Of a stretch of DNA of 64,000 nt, positions 1 to 9,583 are shown one piece after another. The stretch comes from Dermacentor variabilis (taxonomy: Eukaryota > Arthropoda > Arachnida > Ixodida > Ixodidae). The stretch covers positions 33,638,777 through 33,702,776 of the forward strand of contig NC_134569.1 in NCBI RefSeq assembly GCF_050947875.1. The letters run 5' to 3'. Below the pieces are notes generated by a model. That model was not told the origin of the DNA. It made no database searches and saw only the letters and a program-made list of their open reading frames with translations. The stretch's first letter is position 1. The number at the start of each line of letters is the position of its first letter. Position numbers and translations under genes: made by a program.

Positions 1-100
1 GCACTGTCTTCGGGATCGGCCTGCCTATGGGGAGTTTTATGTCTACGCACGGACACGATCCTGGGGGCAACTAGCCCTTAAAAGCTTCGCTGTAAAAATA
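1..100 (+). repeat. Fragment of an interspersed repeat, cut by the window edge
   Basis: The first hundred bases (GCACTGTCTTCGGGATCGGC near the start, CTTCGCTGTAAAA near the end) resemble the repeat at 47160-47400 of this window, with the same order of CACTGTC, GGATC, TATGGG-AGTTTT and ACACG blocks. It codes for nothing recognisable. It appears to be the right-hand part of a dispersed tick repeat lying just before the Gypsy-like LTR. The left end is outside the window. Confidence 0.5.
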
Positions 101-372
101 TCGCTGTTGGCAGGTCTTGTGTCAATATCTGGAATGCAGCCCATGCGTTTACCGCTGTTGAATGATGAAGTGATAGTGATGTCACCATGTTGTTGCACAT
201 GTGCGAGTGCATCTTGCTATGTTTTATTCTTGTTCACGTACTTTACTATTGTAAATGGTCGCTTGCATGCTGCAGGTATCCAGCAAAGACAATAAAGCCG
301 TTTCTTGAAACCTGCGCCTACCTCTGCGGACACAACAAACTTGCGACGAGGATGAGATTCAGCAAGGACTGA
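101..372 (+). repeat. Putative 5' LTR end and leader of a Gypsy-type element
   Basis: The stretch ends with CAATAAAGCCGTTTCTTGAA (from about 287) followed by a pyrimidine/C-rich segment and a GCGACGAGGATG leader just before the gag start at 374. An AATAAA close to the LTR end followed by a primer-binding region is the usual Gypsy arrangement. A related CAATAAAGCCGCTTGTTGAA occurs at about 3507, beyond the pol remnants, where the 3' LTR should be. The LTR left edge and the primer-binding tRNA cannot be fixed by eye. Confidence 0.45.
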
Positions 373-373
373 A

Positions 374-1140
374 GATGGCAACAGCGGTCGGCAAGCTACC
401 GGAATTTGATTCCGACAGTGTAAACTTGGACGCCTTCGTCCAACGCTTCGAACTGTCCATCACGGCTAATGAGGTCGCTGAGGCCAAGAAGCTGCAATTG
501 TTCCTGAGCAACATCGGAGAAGAAGCGTATTCTACGCTTTGAAGACTGTTCCTACCAATGACGCTCAGCACATCAACGTACAAAGAAGCCGTGTCGGCGC
601 TGCAGAAGCACTACTATGCGAAGCGTTCAGTAATGAGTGAAAGATACCAGTTTATTCAAAGGAAGCAAGCACCTCGAGAAAGCGTCACATGCTTTGTTGG
701 CCAGCTCAAGAAAATGACAGACTCGTGCAATTTCGGTTGCTTGTTGGAACAAGCCCTTCGGGACTGCCTGGTAGCCGGTTTGCATTCCGAGGCCACACGT
801 TGGCCGTTGCTGGTCATCACCGACACAGAGCTCACCTGGGATCGTGTTTGCAACATCGCTATATTGGCATGGAGATGGCAGCGAGAGATGCATTGGAAAT
901 GGTTGCGGAAAGCAGCACTGAACAGTCGTGCAGGAGCAGTGACGTCCACCGGCAAAAAAAAATCGTCGACGTTGCTACTGGGCTCAGAAGCAGTGACATG
1001 CAACGGCCACGGCCCCGACAAGTCGACACCAAGAACTTCGACTCCAAGAGCTAAGTCAATTCGTCATCGATGCGATGGGCGGCACGCGCCTGTAAGTTGT
1101 CCTTTTTTTCAACAGCTCTTGTTATTATTGTAAAAAGAAA
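374..1140 (+). pseudogene. Gypsy-type retrotransposon gag remnant
   Basis: Translation from the ATG at 374 begins MATAVGKLPEFDSDSVNLDA and runs to a stop near 540. The reading then resumes in another frame from about 558 with TYKEAVSALQKHYYAKRSVM and RESVTCFVGQLKKM. This is the capsid-type gag of Gypsy/Metaviridae elements: an acidic PEFD start, then a helical block ending in a conserved L-R-D-x-L-V-x-G-L motif (LRDCLVAGL, about 757-783). At least two frameshifts and stops separate the pieces. The zinc-knuckle region after about 1000 is not readable. The element is non-functional and is followed by protease and RNase H remnants in the expected order. The family assignment is by motif recognition only. 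Confidence 0.65.
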
Positions 1141-1160
1141 AAAAAAAACATCTCGCGAGA

Positions 1161-1575
1161 ATGCGCGAAAGCAGAGTAGTACACCAATTAGAGCCGGAAC
1201 CGTCGGATAGACAGTGGCTTACGCTTTGTCACTCCGATAGCCGTCCGCGAAGCCCTGCCGTTATAGTAAATGTACGGTTAAGCGGGAAAGAAGTACCCAT
1301 GGAACTAGGCACAGGAGCAGCAGTTTCCCTAATGTCGGAGGCAGAGTGCGCGAAGCATTTTCCAAGTCTCAGGTAAGCTGATATCAAACTTTTTACGGGC
1401 AATCGCACGCCGGTTGATACACAAATAATTTGTTATGAGCAGTGTTTTCGTTTGCCTCTAATAATTGCTAAAGTGACTGGAAGCACGGAATGCCTACGTT
1501 GTTTGGCCATAACTGGCTCAGTGAAGTCTAAATCCGGCGCCATGAAGTAATCCAAGTGAACGCACCGACAAAGGA
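1161..1575 (+). pseudogene. Gypsy-type aspartic protease remnant
   Basis: The open stretch at 1161-1376 contains VPMELGTGAAVSLMSE. Retroviral-type proteases carry D-T/S-G at this point, and here the catalytic aspartate codon reads GGC (1308-1310), giving GTGAAVS. The peptide continues in broken frames to about 1575 with FTGNRTPVD-like and FGHNWLSEV-like pieces typical of the protease-to-RT linker of Gypsy pol. The active-site change and the frameshifts make it inactive. It lies between the gag remnant and the Penelope inverted dimer that splits pol. Confidence 0.65.
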
Positions 1576-1579
1576 AATT

Positions 1580-2637
1580 CCGCGAGAAAAAAAAATTTAC
1601 TGCACGGAATTCAGAACAAGGACGTAGTAAATGACACGGAGAAGCGCGAACTTTCAACTAACTTTATTCTTCTTCGCTCGTGCATATCTCTTTAGTCGCA
1701 CATGTGCGGAACATGTAATCACATTGTCACTACCACAGATTAGAGCAAGCTGCAAAAAAAAAAACCTTTTTCATTATTCATTAAAGAAACAAGCGTGTCA
1801 TTTACGCAAGCCTTCCTTCTAAGAGATATGTAGAAAGCTTCCATCAGCTCCCGGAAGGTGGTATCATGGCTTTTAACCAACATATTTTTTTTTTCGGAAC
1901 ACATTTGCATGCTTGACAATACGCATTACCTGTATATTTAGTTGAAAGTTCATATTACCTTGCGCGATCGTTAACACAATGCCGAGTTTGCCCAACATAC
2001 GACTTTCCACAAGGTAGCGGAATCTCGTAGACAACGCCGACCGCGCGTTTCACATACCACCGAACGTGCTTTCTGCCGCAACCTCCGGTTTCTTTCTTCT
2101 TTTCAAAAACCGGAGTTTTCGGTAAAAAGCACGTTCGGGGATATGTAAAATGCGCAGTTGGCTTTGTCTATGAGATTCCGCTACCTTGTGGAAAGTCGTA
2201 TTTTGGGCAAACCGGAGGGTGTGTTAACGATAGTTCAACGGAACATAAACTTTGAATTCAAAATAAAGGTAATGCGCACTTTTCTGCGCATTGTCAAGCA
2301 TACATGCATGTTCCAGATTTCCGAAAAATAAAGATCTTGGGTAAAAGTCATGATACCACTGGCCGGAAGCTGATGGAAGCTTTCTGCATATCTCTTAGAA
2401 TGAAGGCTTGCGTAAGTGACACATCTACTTGATTTATCGATAGTGCGAATTGTTTCTTGCGCAGCTTGCTCTAATTTGTGGTAGTGACAATGTTATCACA
2501 TGTTTTGTGCATGTGCGACTAAAGGCACATATTCACGAGCGAAGAAGAATAAAGTTAGTTGAAAGCTGGCGCATGTCCGTGTCCCTTACTACGTCATTGT
2601 CATGAATTCCGTGCAGTAAATCTTTTTTCCTCGCGGT
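1580..2637. mobile_element. Inverted dimer of a Penelope-like element 3' end (PLE-1)
   Basis: Two arms of about 515 and 530 bp (1580-2096 and 2105-2637) are imperfect reverse complements around a very short centre near 2100. For example GAAAGTTAGTTGAAAGTTC-like ends, CGAACGTGCTTT near the centre, and GAGATTCCGCTACCTTGTGG in the right arm are mirrored on the left. The right arm on the plus strand reads VYEIPLPCGKSYFGQTGG followed by CVND (about 2166-2225), the GIY-YIG endonuclease signature of Penelope-like elements. The left arm encodes the same on the minus strand. The dimer interrupts Gypsy pol between protease and RT. Stops in both arms make it inactive. Confidence 0.75.
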
Positions 2638-2639
2638 AT

Positions 2640-3112
2640 GAATCAACTCGGCCAACGAGTCCTATTGAAGGAAATGTCCTTGACTGATAAATATCGCGAA
2701 TTGTTCGAGCTTGGTTATGGAGCGATAAAAGGTTTCAAGACAAGCATTGTTGTTGATGAGAACGCTACACGTGTATACTGTACCAATTGCATTTGCGTCA
2801 CGGTCATTACACCTGCGGAACCCAGTTATGGGCAAATCGGAAAATAATCTTTGAGCATTGTGTTTGTTGTGTAAATATTTCACGACTACATATATGGTCG
2901 AGCTTTTAATGTGGTAACAGACCATCAACCTCTACCCGTGATCGCCGACCCAAAAAGGAACAGCAATGCTGTGGTTAGGGCTAGGGTACACCGATGGGTT
3001 GCTTTCTTAGATAATTATAGCTATACCATAGCGCACAAGCCCGATTTGGCAATTGGTCATGCAGATGCCTTATCTAGACTGCCATTGCCACAAATAGCAA
3101 AGAAAACTGAAG
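2640..3112 (+). pseudogene. Gypsy-type pol remnant (RT edge and RNase H)
   Basis: Immediately right of the Penelope dimer the plus strand reads KYRELFELGYGAIKGFKTSI followed by VVDENAT, the region just upstream of Gypsy RT. After a large internal deletion near 2790-2800 (the whole RT core is missing) the reading picks up at TPAEPSYGQIGK, FHDYIYGRAFNVVTDHQPL and HKPDLAIGHADALSRLPLP. These are the conserved RNase H/tether motifs of Gypsy pol (DHQPL near 2920, ALSRLP near 3067). A stop after the Y-x-Q-I-x-K segment and the missing YxDD core show it is dead. The integrase is not recognisable downstream. Confidence 0.75.
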
Positions 3113-3560
3113 TTTTTTTTTCCTATTTTCCACTCTTCACGAGCTTCCTTTGCTAGCAAAAGATATTGAGCATGCAACAACGTGCGAGAAGCTACTAACT
3201 ATAGTTCGCAACATATATGGCATAGCTGACCAAAAGCTGCTTCTCAGAAATTGAAACCTTTCTAGATTCGACGGTTTGAACCTTCTGTTGAAGATAGTTG
3301 TGTCGTCTGGACGAGCGGAGGGATCATTACGTAATGTTTGCAGAATGTTGTACTGAACTTGCAGCACGAGCAGCACCTGCGAATCACGAAGATGAAAATT
3401 GTCGCAAGGTAAATGGTCTGGTGGCCAGTAATTGATGAAGCGCTGAAGAAAAGTGTGCATTCTGCTAAGGTGGGTTGTTTGCAAGCAGCACGTATGCAGC
3501 ACGCGACAATAAAGCCGCTTGTTGAAGCTTACGCCTCTCTATGCGCATATAACCGCAAGA
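3113..3560 (+). repeat. Decayed Gypsy 3' region and putative 3' LTR end
   Basis: Broken frames after ALSRLPLP still read LPLLAKDIEHATTCEKLL, plausible post-RNase H Gypsy sequence. From about 3495 the text GACAATAAAGCCGCTTGTTG resembles the LTR end near 285 (GACAATAAAGCCGTTTCTTG), followed by a similar C-rich segment and a weakly similar leader (TTTGAACAAGGG). I infer the remains of the 3' LTR, or of a second 5' LTR. The match is short, so the boundary is uncertain. Confidence 0.4.
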
Positions 3561-4555
3561 TTTGAACAAGGGCCCCCAGCGCACTTCCCTGGTGCTTTGC
3601 CAAAAGGAGGCTATACAAACATCACTAACATTAAATGTTTCACACAAAATTTACTACCACAGTGCGTATGATAGGCATAGAAATTCCGTAGTGAAGACGT
3701 TCCCGCCGGAGATCAACGTCAATTTACTGGTTTCGCACTCACAGCCAGTGGGATGTCTGGTTATCTTATTTATTTATTTTTATCTGATTTTGTAAATGGC
3801 GGAAATTATTCGCACCAACGTTTCCACAGTTGATTGCCAAATTAATAGGCAAGAATGACGCGAATGAAATGGGAAATTAGAAAGTAGCTGTTTCACCCCA
3901 AACACGAAGCATCTGTTGGCATATCAAATTAGTACACAGGTATACGATGTAAGCATGGTAGTTTCATAGGCCGTATAAACTTGGAAACATTCGCTTACTA
4001 ACTCCCCTAACAAGCGTGGTGTCAGCACGCACAAGCAAACATAAACACATCATGCTTGATGAGCGCTAACACTCGCTGTCAAAGCGCTGGTGTGAGCAGG
4101 CGCGGCAACAGCAGCGAGCGAAGTGTCCTTCGTGTAGTCTATCGCTTCAACGAAGAGTGGCGACAACACAGCGCGCACAAAGGTATGAGCCGTCCGCAGA
4201 TCCCTTACATGGTACGGTGCGCGCGACCGCACGCAGCTGCACAGTGCAAAGTACGCACTGGGTGGCGGAGTCGAAGCCTCTGTCCTCCCCCCCCCCCCTC
4301 CCATTCTCTCCCATGCGCAATCTGCGTTTTCCTCCATATATGGCGCGCGAGAATGAGCCGCAATCGTCGGTTCCCCTTGCGCCCGGTCATGAAATGCGCA
4401 GTTGCTGCTAACGCACAAGCCTGGTTACAGCCCCGTGCGTAGCTCCACGATTGCCTTCTTCAGGAGCGCTTCGTACCTTGCGAGGAGGCGCTCTAACGTC
4501 TACTGAAGAGTAAACGCAAATATCTGTAGGACGCGGCGCATATGTCTCATCTCTT
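3561..4555. other. Non-coding stretch, no gene recognised
   Basis: Short overlapping open frames around 4050-4440 occur on both strands in a GC-rich patch, but they show no family signature and probably reflect composition. A poly-C run lies at about 4287-4299. I see no splice-bounded exon, tRNA or transposon protein. Confidence 0.5.
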
Positions 4556-5475
4556 GACCTGTGGCACTATATGATGCTGTTGATGATGATCATTTATTGG
4601 CATCCCCTTTGAAACGGGGCAGTGACATATAGTCCCCTAGCTTGTTTCAGTTATCCAAGTCCAGGCTACATGCAGCATCCAACTCCTACGTGCAACTGCT
4701 ACACTTCGGGGCACTTGGTGGAATGCAACGCAACTGCGATCCAAAGATTGTACTTATCAACGTTAGGCGACGCGCATGTCACATCGCGTGGAAAATGGCG
4801 CGATACGATGCTAATGATGACGATTTATTGGCATTCCCTTTGAATACGGACGGTGACACCGTCGCCTGGGCTGCTTGATTTAACATGTATGCTTACATGT
4901 TCTTCATTATAGCATTTTTTATAATCTCCATCATCACTTTTTCTTCCTCAAGATATCTCATCTACCTTGTACTGCTACCTACGCATCTGCTACATGGCGT
5001 GCTATATGGTGTAATAATATGCAACTTCAATTCAGAGGACGCACGTATAGGAGCTACGCAGCGCGCATCTCACGTCGCAAGGCAAGTGGCACGATGCGAT
5101 GCTTATGATGATTATTATTTTTTAGCATTCGCTTTGAATGGAGGCGTTAACATGATCACCTAGCCAGTTTGATTCAATCATGTTTGCAATACATCCTTCC
5201 TCATTCTAGCATTTTTGTGTACATCTGCTTAATTTTATATTCATCCTCATACCTTCTCTATTTATCTAGTGCCGCTACTTATCCAACTGCTACATGTCGT
5301 ACCGCGTGGCGTAATAATATGCAAGTGCAATTCAGAGTGTGCCCGTATCGACACTACGTGGCATGCGTCTCACATCGCGTGTTTCCTCGCGCGTTATAGC
5401 GCGATTATAGGGCATGTTTCCCCTGCAAGCTTGGAAGAGCTGGTTAATATACTGCTCGTTGGCTTTTGATTGCTT
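4556..5475 (+). repeat. Tandem array of decayed repeat units of about 240-290 bp
   Basis: A landmark block recurs at about 4562, 4800 and 5091: a GATGCT..TGATGATGA stretch, then TTTATTGGCATTCCCTTTGA or a variant, then GGTGAC..CGCCT and GCTTGATTTAA. Between landmarks each unit carries the same order of blocks: an AT-rich TCATCC/CTACC segment, CAACTGCTACAT, GTAATAATATGCAA and GACGCACGTAT..CACATCGCGTGG. A partial fourth unit ends near 5400. I recognise the landmark as a dispersed tick repeat. The open frames inside it have no family signature and are dismissed. Confidence 0.6.
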
Positions 5476-5566
5476 GTTACCACCTGGCGCTCATGTTATT
5501 GTAAATAATTCCTGTACATACATAATTTCATTCATTGTAATAAATACAATGCTTAAAAAACAAAAA

Positions 5567-5790
5567 GCGCTGGCGTAGCTCATTGGTAGAGTATCTGACT
5601 CCCAAGCAGCGGGCCCGGGCGGAACGTGGTTATTTTTTTCTCACATTCCCCGCGATAGCTGCCACGGACACCGGTGGGGCGGCGGACAACATCGTCAACC
5701 GAAACGGCTCTTGGAATGAGCCCATAACCCCTTGGGCTGTAAAACACATACATAAACACAATGAACACGATAATAAACACAATGACATGC
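5567..5790 (+). mobile_element. tRNA-derived SINE (tRNA-Gly-like head)
   Basis: The head GCGCTGGCGTAGCTCATTGG followed by TAGAGTATCTGACTCCCA contains a good pol III A box (TAGCTCATTGG) and a Gly-CCC-like anticodon region. The B-box position (GGGCCCGGGCGGAA) has lost the GTTCGAATC core. A non-tRNA body follows, through CCCCGCGATAGCTGCCACGG to GGAATGAGCCCATAACCCC. The degenerate B box suggests an old copy. It could equally be described as a tRNA pseudogene fused to a repeat body. Confidence 0.6.
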
Positions 5791-5983
5791 ACATGACATC
5801 GGCGTGCTTGAATTGATGAGCAATGTGTAGTGGGCGCCTCAAGACACTTGTTAGAATGTGCACATGAGCACCGCTAAAGAAAACAAGCAATAAAGAGACG
5901 ATGAGAGAGAGAGAAAGAAACGTTTATTGTACGAAACAGTGTCCCGAGCGAGGACGGGGATCACCCTAAGGTGGGAAGGCTCC

Positions 5984-8900
5984 TTAGTCCAGGAACCCTC
6001 TGGCTTCGACTGCCCTCTTGGCCCTGGCGACGAGTTGTCGTTGGTCTTCCAGGTCCCCGAGGGTTAGCTTGGCCTCCCACGTTTCGAATAGGTCGTTTGA
6101 TTCTATTGCTCGTTTTGCGTGCGTCTCTAGTTGCATTTCGCTGCCTTCCTGCCACGGGCATTCCAGGATCAAGTGTGCCAGAGTGTCGGGTACGTTGCAG
6201 AGTGCGCAGAGGTATCCGTAGAGCGTCGGGTAGAGGCGATGCATTATCATTCCGTGCGTGTACGTATTACTTTGCAGGCGTCTGAGGATCAGGCTTTCTT
6301 CTCTGTCGAGTTTAGGGTGCGGTGGAGGGTACACTCGACGCTCGAGCCTGTAATGTTGCAATATGGCCGAATAGTTGGTGGGTACGGCCTCCGTCTCTTC
6401 TGTCGCGGGTCCGAGAGCGCGTGGGGAGAGGGGAGCCCGGCTGACGTGCTCGCGGGCAGCGGCGTGGGCCGCTTCGTTCCCCTGTAGTCCCTCGTGTCCG
6501 GGTACCCACGTTACGGAGGTGTACGGGAGCGGAGTGCCTCGTCGTTTTAGTATCTTGAGTGCATCGGCCGAGATGCGGCCCCTCAAGAAGTTTCTGCAGG
6601 CGGCCTGAGAGTCGGTGAATATAACCACTGAGTCTGTGCATGTAGTGGTGGCGAGGGCGATGGCCGCTTCTTCAGCCGTTTCCGGGTTGCGTGCCTTGAC
6701 GGTTGCCGATGCTAGCTCGGAGCCTTGGTAGTCTACCACGCTGAGAGCGTACGCGTTTCGATGCGGATACTTGGCCGCGTCGGTGTAGCGGGCATTCGGG
6801 TCATGCTTGAAACTTCGTTGGATGGCGTTGGCTCTAGCCTGTCTTCTACTCTTGTGATATATGGGATGCATGTTGCGCGGGACACGTGCGATGCATATGC
6901 ACTCTCGAACGTCCGGTGGTATTCGCTCTTTCTTGTCCTTGTCTGCGACATACGTCTCGCTGTAGTTCAGGTGTCGCAGTACTGATCTCCCTGTGGGCGT
7001 GAGCTTGAGGCGTTCTAGCTGGCTGTTCTTGTGCGCTTCGGCGAGCTCTTGCCACGTGTTGTGGACGCCCATCTTAAGGAGACGTGATGTAGAGGCCATG
7101 GCGGGTAGTCCCAGGGCGACTTTGATTGCCTTCCTTATCATGATGTTGAGCTTTTCTATTTCACCGTTCTTTAAAGCCAGGTACGGCGTGCCGTATGTGA
7201 TGCGGCTGGTGAGCAGTGCTTGTATTATGCTTAGAGTGTCTTCCTCCTTGAGCCCGCTTCTTTGGTTTGAGATCCTCTTGACAAGGTGTGTGAGTTGCGA
7301 AAGGGTGCGTTCTAGTCTCGGTAGGCTTGCAGCTCCCGATCCGTCTTTGTGGATGTGGAGTCCAAGTATTCGTATGGTGTCGACTTTCGGGATTGTTGTC
7401 CCGTTGAGTGTGATGGTAGGCTCGGGCTCTTCGTAGTTAGGTGGTCGGCCTCTCGTTCTTGCTTTCAGGACGAGGTGCGCAGACTTCTCTGGGGCGCAGC
7501 GGAGACCGCAGTCGCGGAGATAGCTTTCGATGGTGTCGACGGCTTCTTGTAAGCTACTTTCTTGCCTTCCAATGTTCGTAGCTCTGGTCCAGAGCGTGAC
7601 GTCATCAGCATACATCGCGTGACGCAGATCTGGTATGGTCTCGAGGAGTGGGGGTAGCTTGATCATAGCTACGTTAAAGAGTAGCGGTGAAATGACCGAC
7701 CCTTGCGGGGTGCCTCTGTTTGGAAGTAGGAAGCTTTCACTGCGGATGTTGCAGATTCCGACTGTTGCCGTGCGGTCCATCAGAAAGTTTCTGACGTATG
7801 CGTAGGTCCTAGCGCCGCAGCCGGTGTCTTCGAGATTGGTGAGGATGGCGTCGTGGCTAACGATATCAAAGGCTCCCTTGACGTCTACTGCCACTATGGA
7901 GTATTTGCTTCGATTGTTTAAGTGATCTAGAAGGCCTTCCTTTAGTTGTAAGAGAACGTCCTGCGTTGAGAGGTGCTGCCTGAAGCCGAACATGGTGTCT
8001 GGTAGGTGACCGTTGTCTTCCAGGTACTGGGTAATGCGATCGTGAACCATATGTTCGAAAAGCTTTCCCGCGCACGAGGTGAGGGAAATTGGGCGTAGGT
8101 TCTCCAAGCTGAGAGGTTTGTTGGGCTTGGGGATCATGGTAATGTCCGAGTGTTTCCACACAGCAGGCAGTTCTCCTTTCTCCCAGCACTCATTGTAGTA
8201 ACGGAGGAGAGCCTCGGTGGCCTGCGGCGGTAGGTTGCGTAGGTGTTTGTTAATGATCCGGTCTTTACCAGGGCTAGTATTTCTGGTCAGCTTGGATAGG
8301 GCTACGTGGATTTCGGCCTGCGTGAAGGGTCGGTCGAGTTCTGTATTCGGTTTTCCAGAGTATTCTTTGCTGCGAGTTGACGCGGTAGAGGGTGCGTCTC
8401 CGCATAGTTTCTTTTGTAGTTCTCGCAGGAGGTGTTCTTCTGATCCGGCGTGGTTGTGGATAAGACTGTGAAGATGTTGCTTCTGTTTCGTTTTGGTGGG
8501 TTCAGTGGCCAGGAGTGCGCGTAGGAGGTGCCAGGTCCTCTTCGTGCTCAGAGTCCCCTGTAGCTTGTCACAGAAAGCGTGCCAGTTCTGCCTGGCGAGG
8601 TGGTCCGCATAGTCTTGAGCCTGCTTGGTCAGGAGAGCAATACGTGTTTTTAGCTTTCTGTTAAGCTTTTGTCGCTTCCATCTCTTCAGGAGGCCACGTC
8701 TTGCCTCCCAGAGATGGAGGAGGTGCGTGTCGACCGCGGGTGTATCGGCATCGAGTTGTATTATCTTGGTGTAACGTTCTGCTGTGTGTAATACATTTTT
8801 GAGCCACTCGTCAATGTCAGTTATGCTTGCTCCGGAATCTAGATTGTCCCTAAAGGATTTCCATTCAGTTAACCGTGCAGTTCCGGTCTTGTTCTGTTTA

Positions 8901-9583
8901 CGGGTGTGTGCTACATCTAATTGGAGGATATGGTGATCGCTACCTAAGGTTTCCTGGAGTCGACTCCACTCTGCCCAGGGGACGTCAGCAGTAAAGGTTA
9001 GATCGGGGTTGGTGTCCCTCGAGACGCTGTTTCCAATTCTTGTGGTCTGGAGGGGATCATTCCAGAGGGTGAGTCTGTGTTGCTGGGCAGCATCATGCAC
9101 TCTAGCACCCTTCTTTGTGGTGGTATGATAGCCCCATGCCGTGTGCGAGGCGTTGAAGTCTCCCACTATGACGAGTTGGTGTCCATTCGTGGATTTCCTG
9201 ATTTTTCGCACAAAGTGATCGAAGTCCGGTAGCTGGTCGCGAGGCGGGCTGTACACGCTGGCCACGAATAGGCTTTTCTGCGTCTTTCGTTCCGGTAAAA
9301 CCTCGATTAAGGTGTGTTCGGTCTGGGTGTCCTCTACGTCATGTTTTTGGGCTGTGAAAGTTTTCTTCACCAGTATGGCAGTTCGTCGGGTTTGTGCATA
9401 TGTGGCCTATCCGTGCAGTCGGACGTTCTGCGTGTTGGTTTCCTGTAGTGCTATGACGTCGGGTTGATTCAGCTTGACGAATTCTTGTAGATTGGCGTGT
9501 CGAGGGCGGTATGATCGACAGTTCCATTGCCATATGCGTATAGTTGAATGCTGGTTCTTTGCCTTGTGGTTAGGGGTCGCCAT
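5984..9583 (-). pseudogene. LINE-A ORF2: endonuclease / reverse transcriptase / RNase H, one nonsense codon
   Basis: The frame runs from ATG 9583-9581 to the stop at 5984 (1200 codons including the stop). A single TAG at codon 59 (9409-9407) interrupts it inside the endonuclease, and the downstream 1128 aa are uninterrupted. Order of domains: APE-type endonuclease (WQWNCRSYRPRH, IALQETN, GDFNASHTAWG near residue 143, SDHH); RT with PISLTSCAGKLFE, GTPQGSVISPLLFN and YADD near residue 659; RNase H (YTDAAKY, FTDSQ, WVPGHEGLQGNEAAH); and a C-terminal C-x2-C/H/C finger (CALCN..HLILECP). The enzyme would nick target DNA and reverse-transcribe element RNA at the nick. The start was chosen because it overlaps the ORF1 stop and precedes the W-Q-W-N-C start of the endonuclease. 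Confidence 0.88.

Noticed and set aside
4050..4442. Overlapping 120-aa open frames on both strands
   Set aside because: They have high GC with a poly-C run, show no motif or splice context, and are mutually overlapping, so composition explains them.
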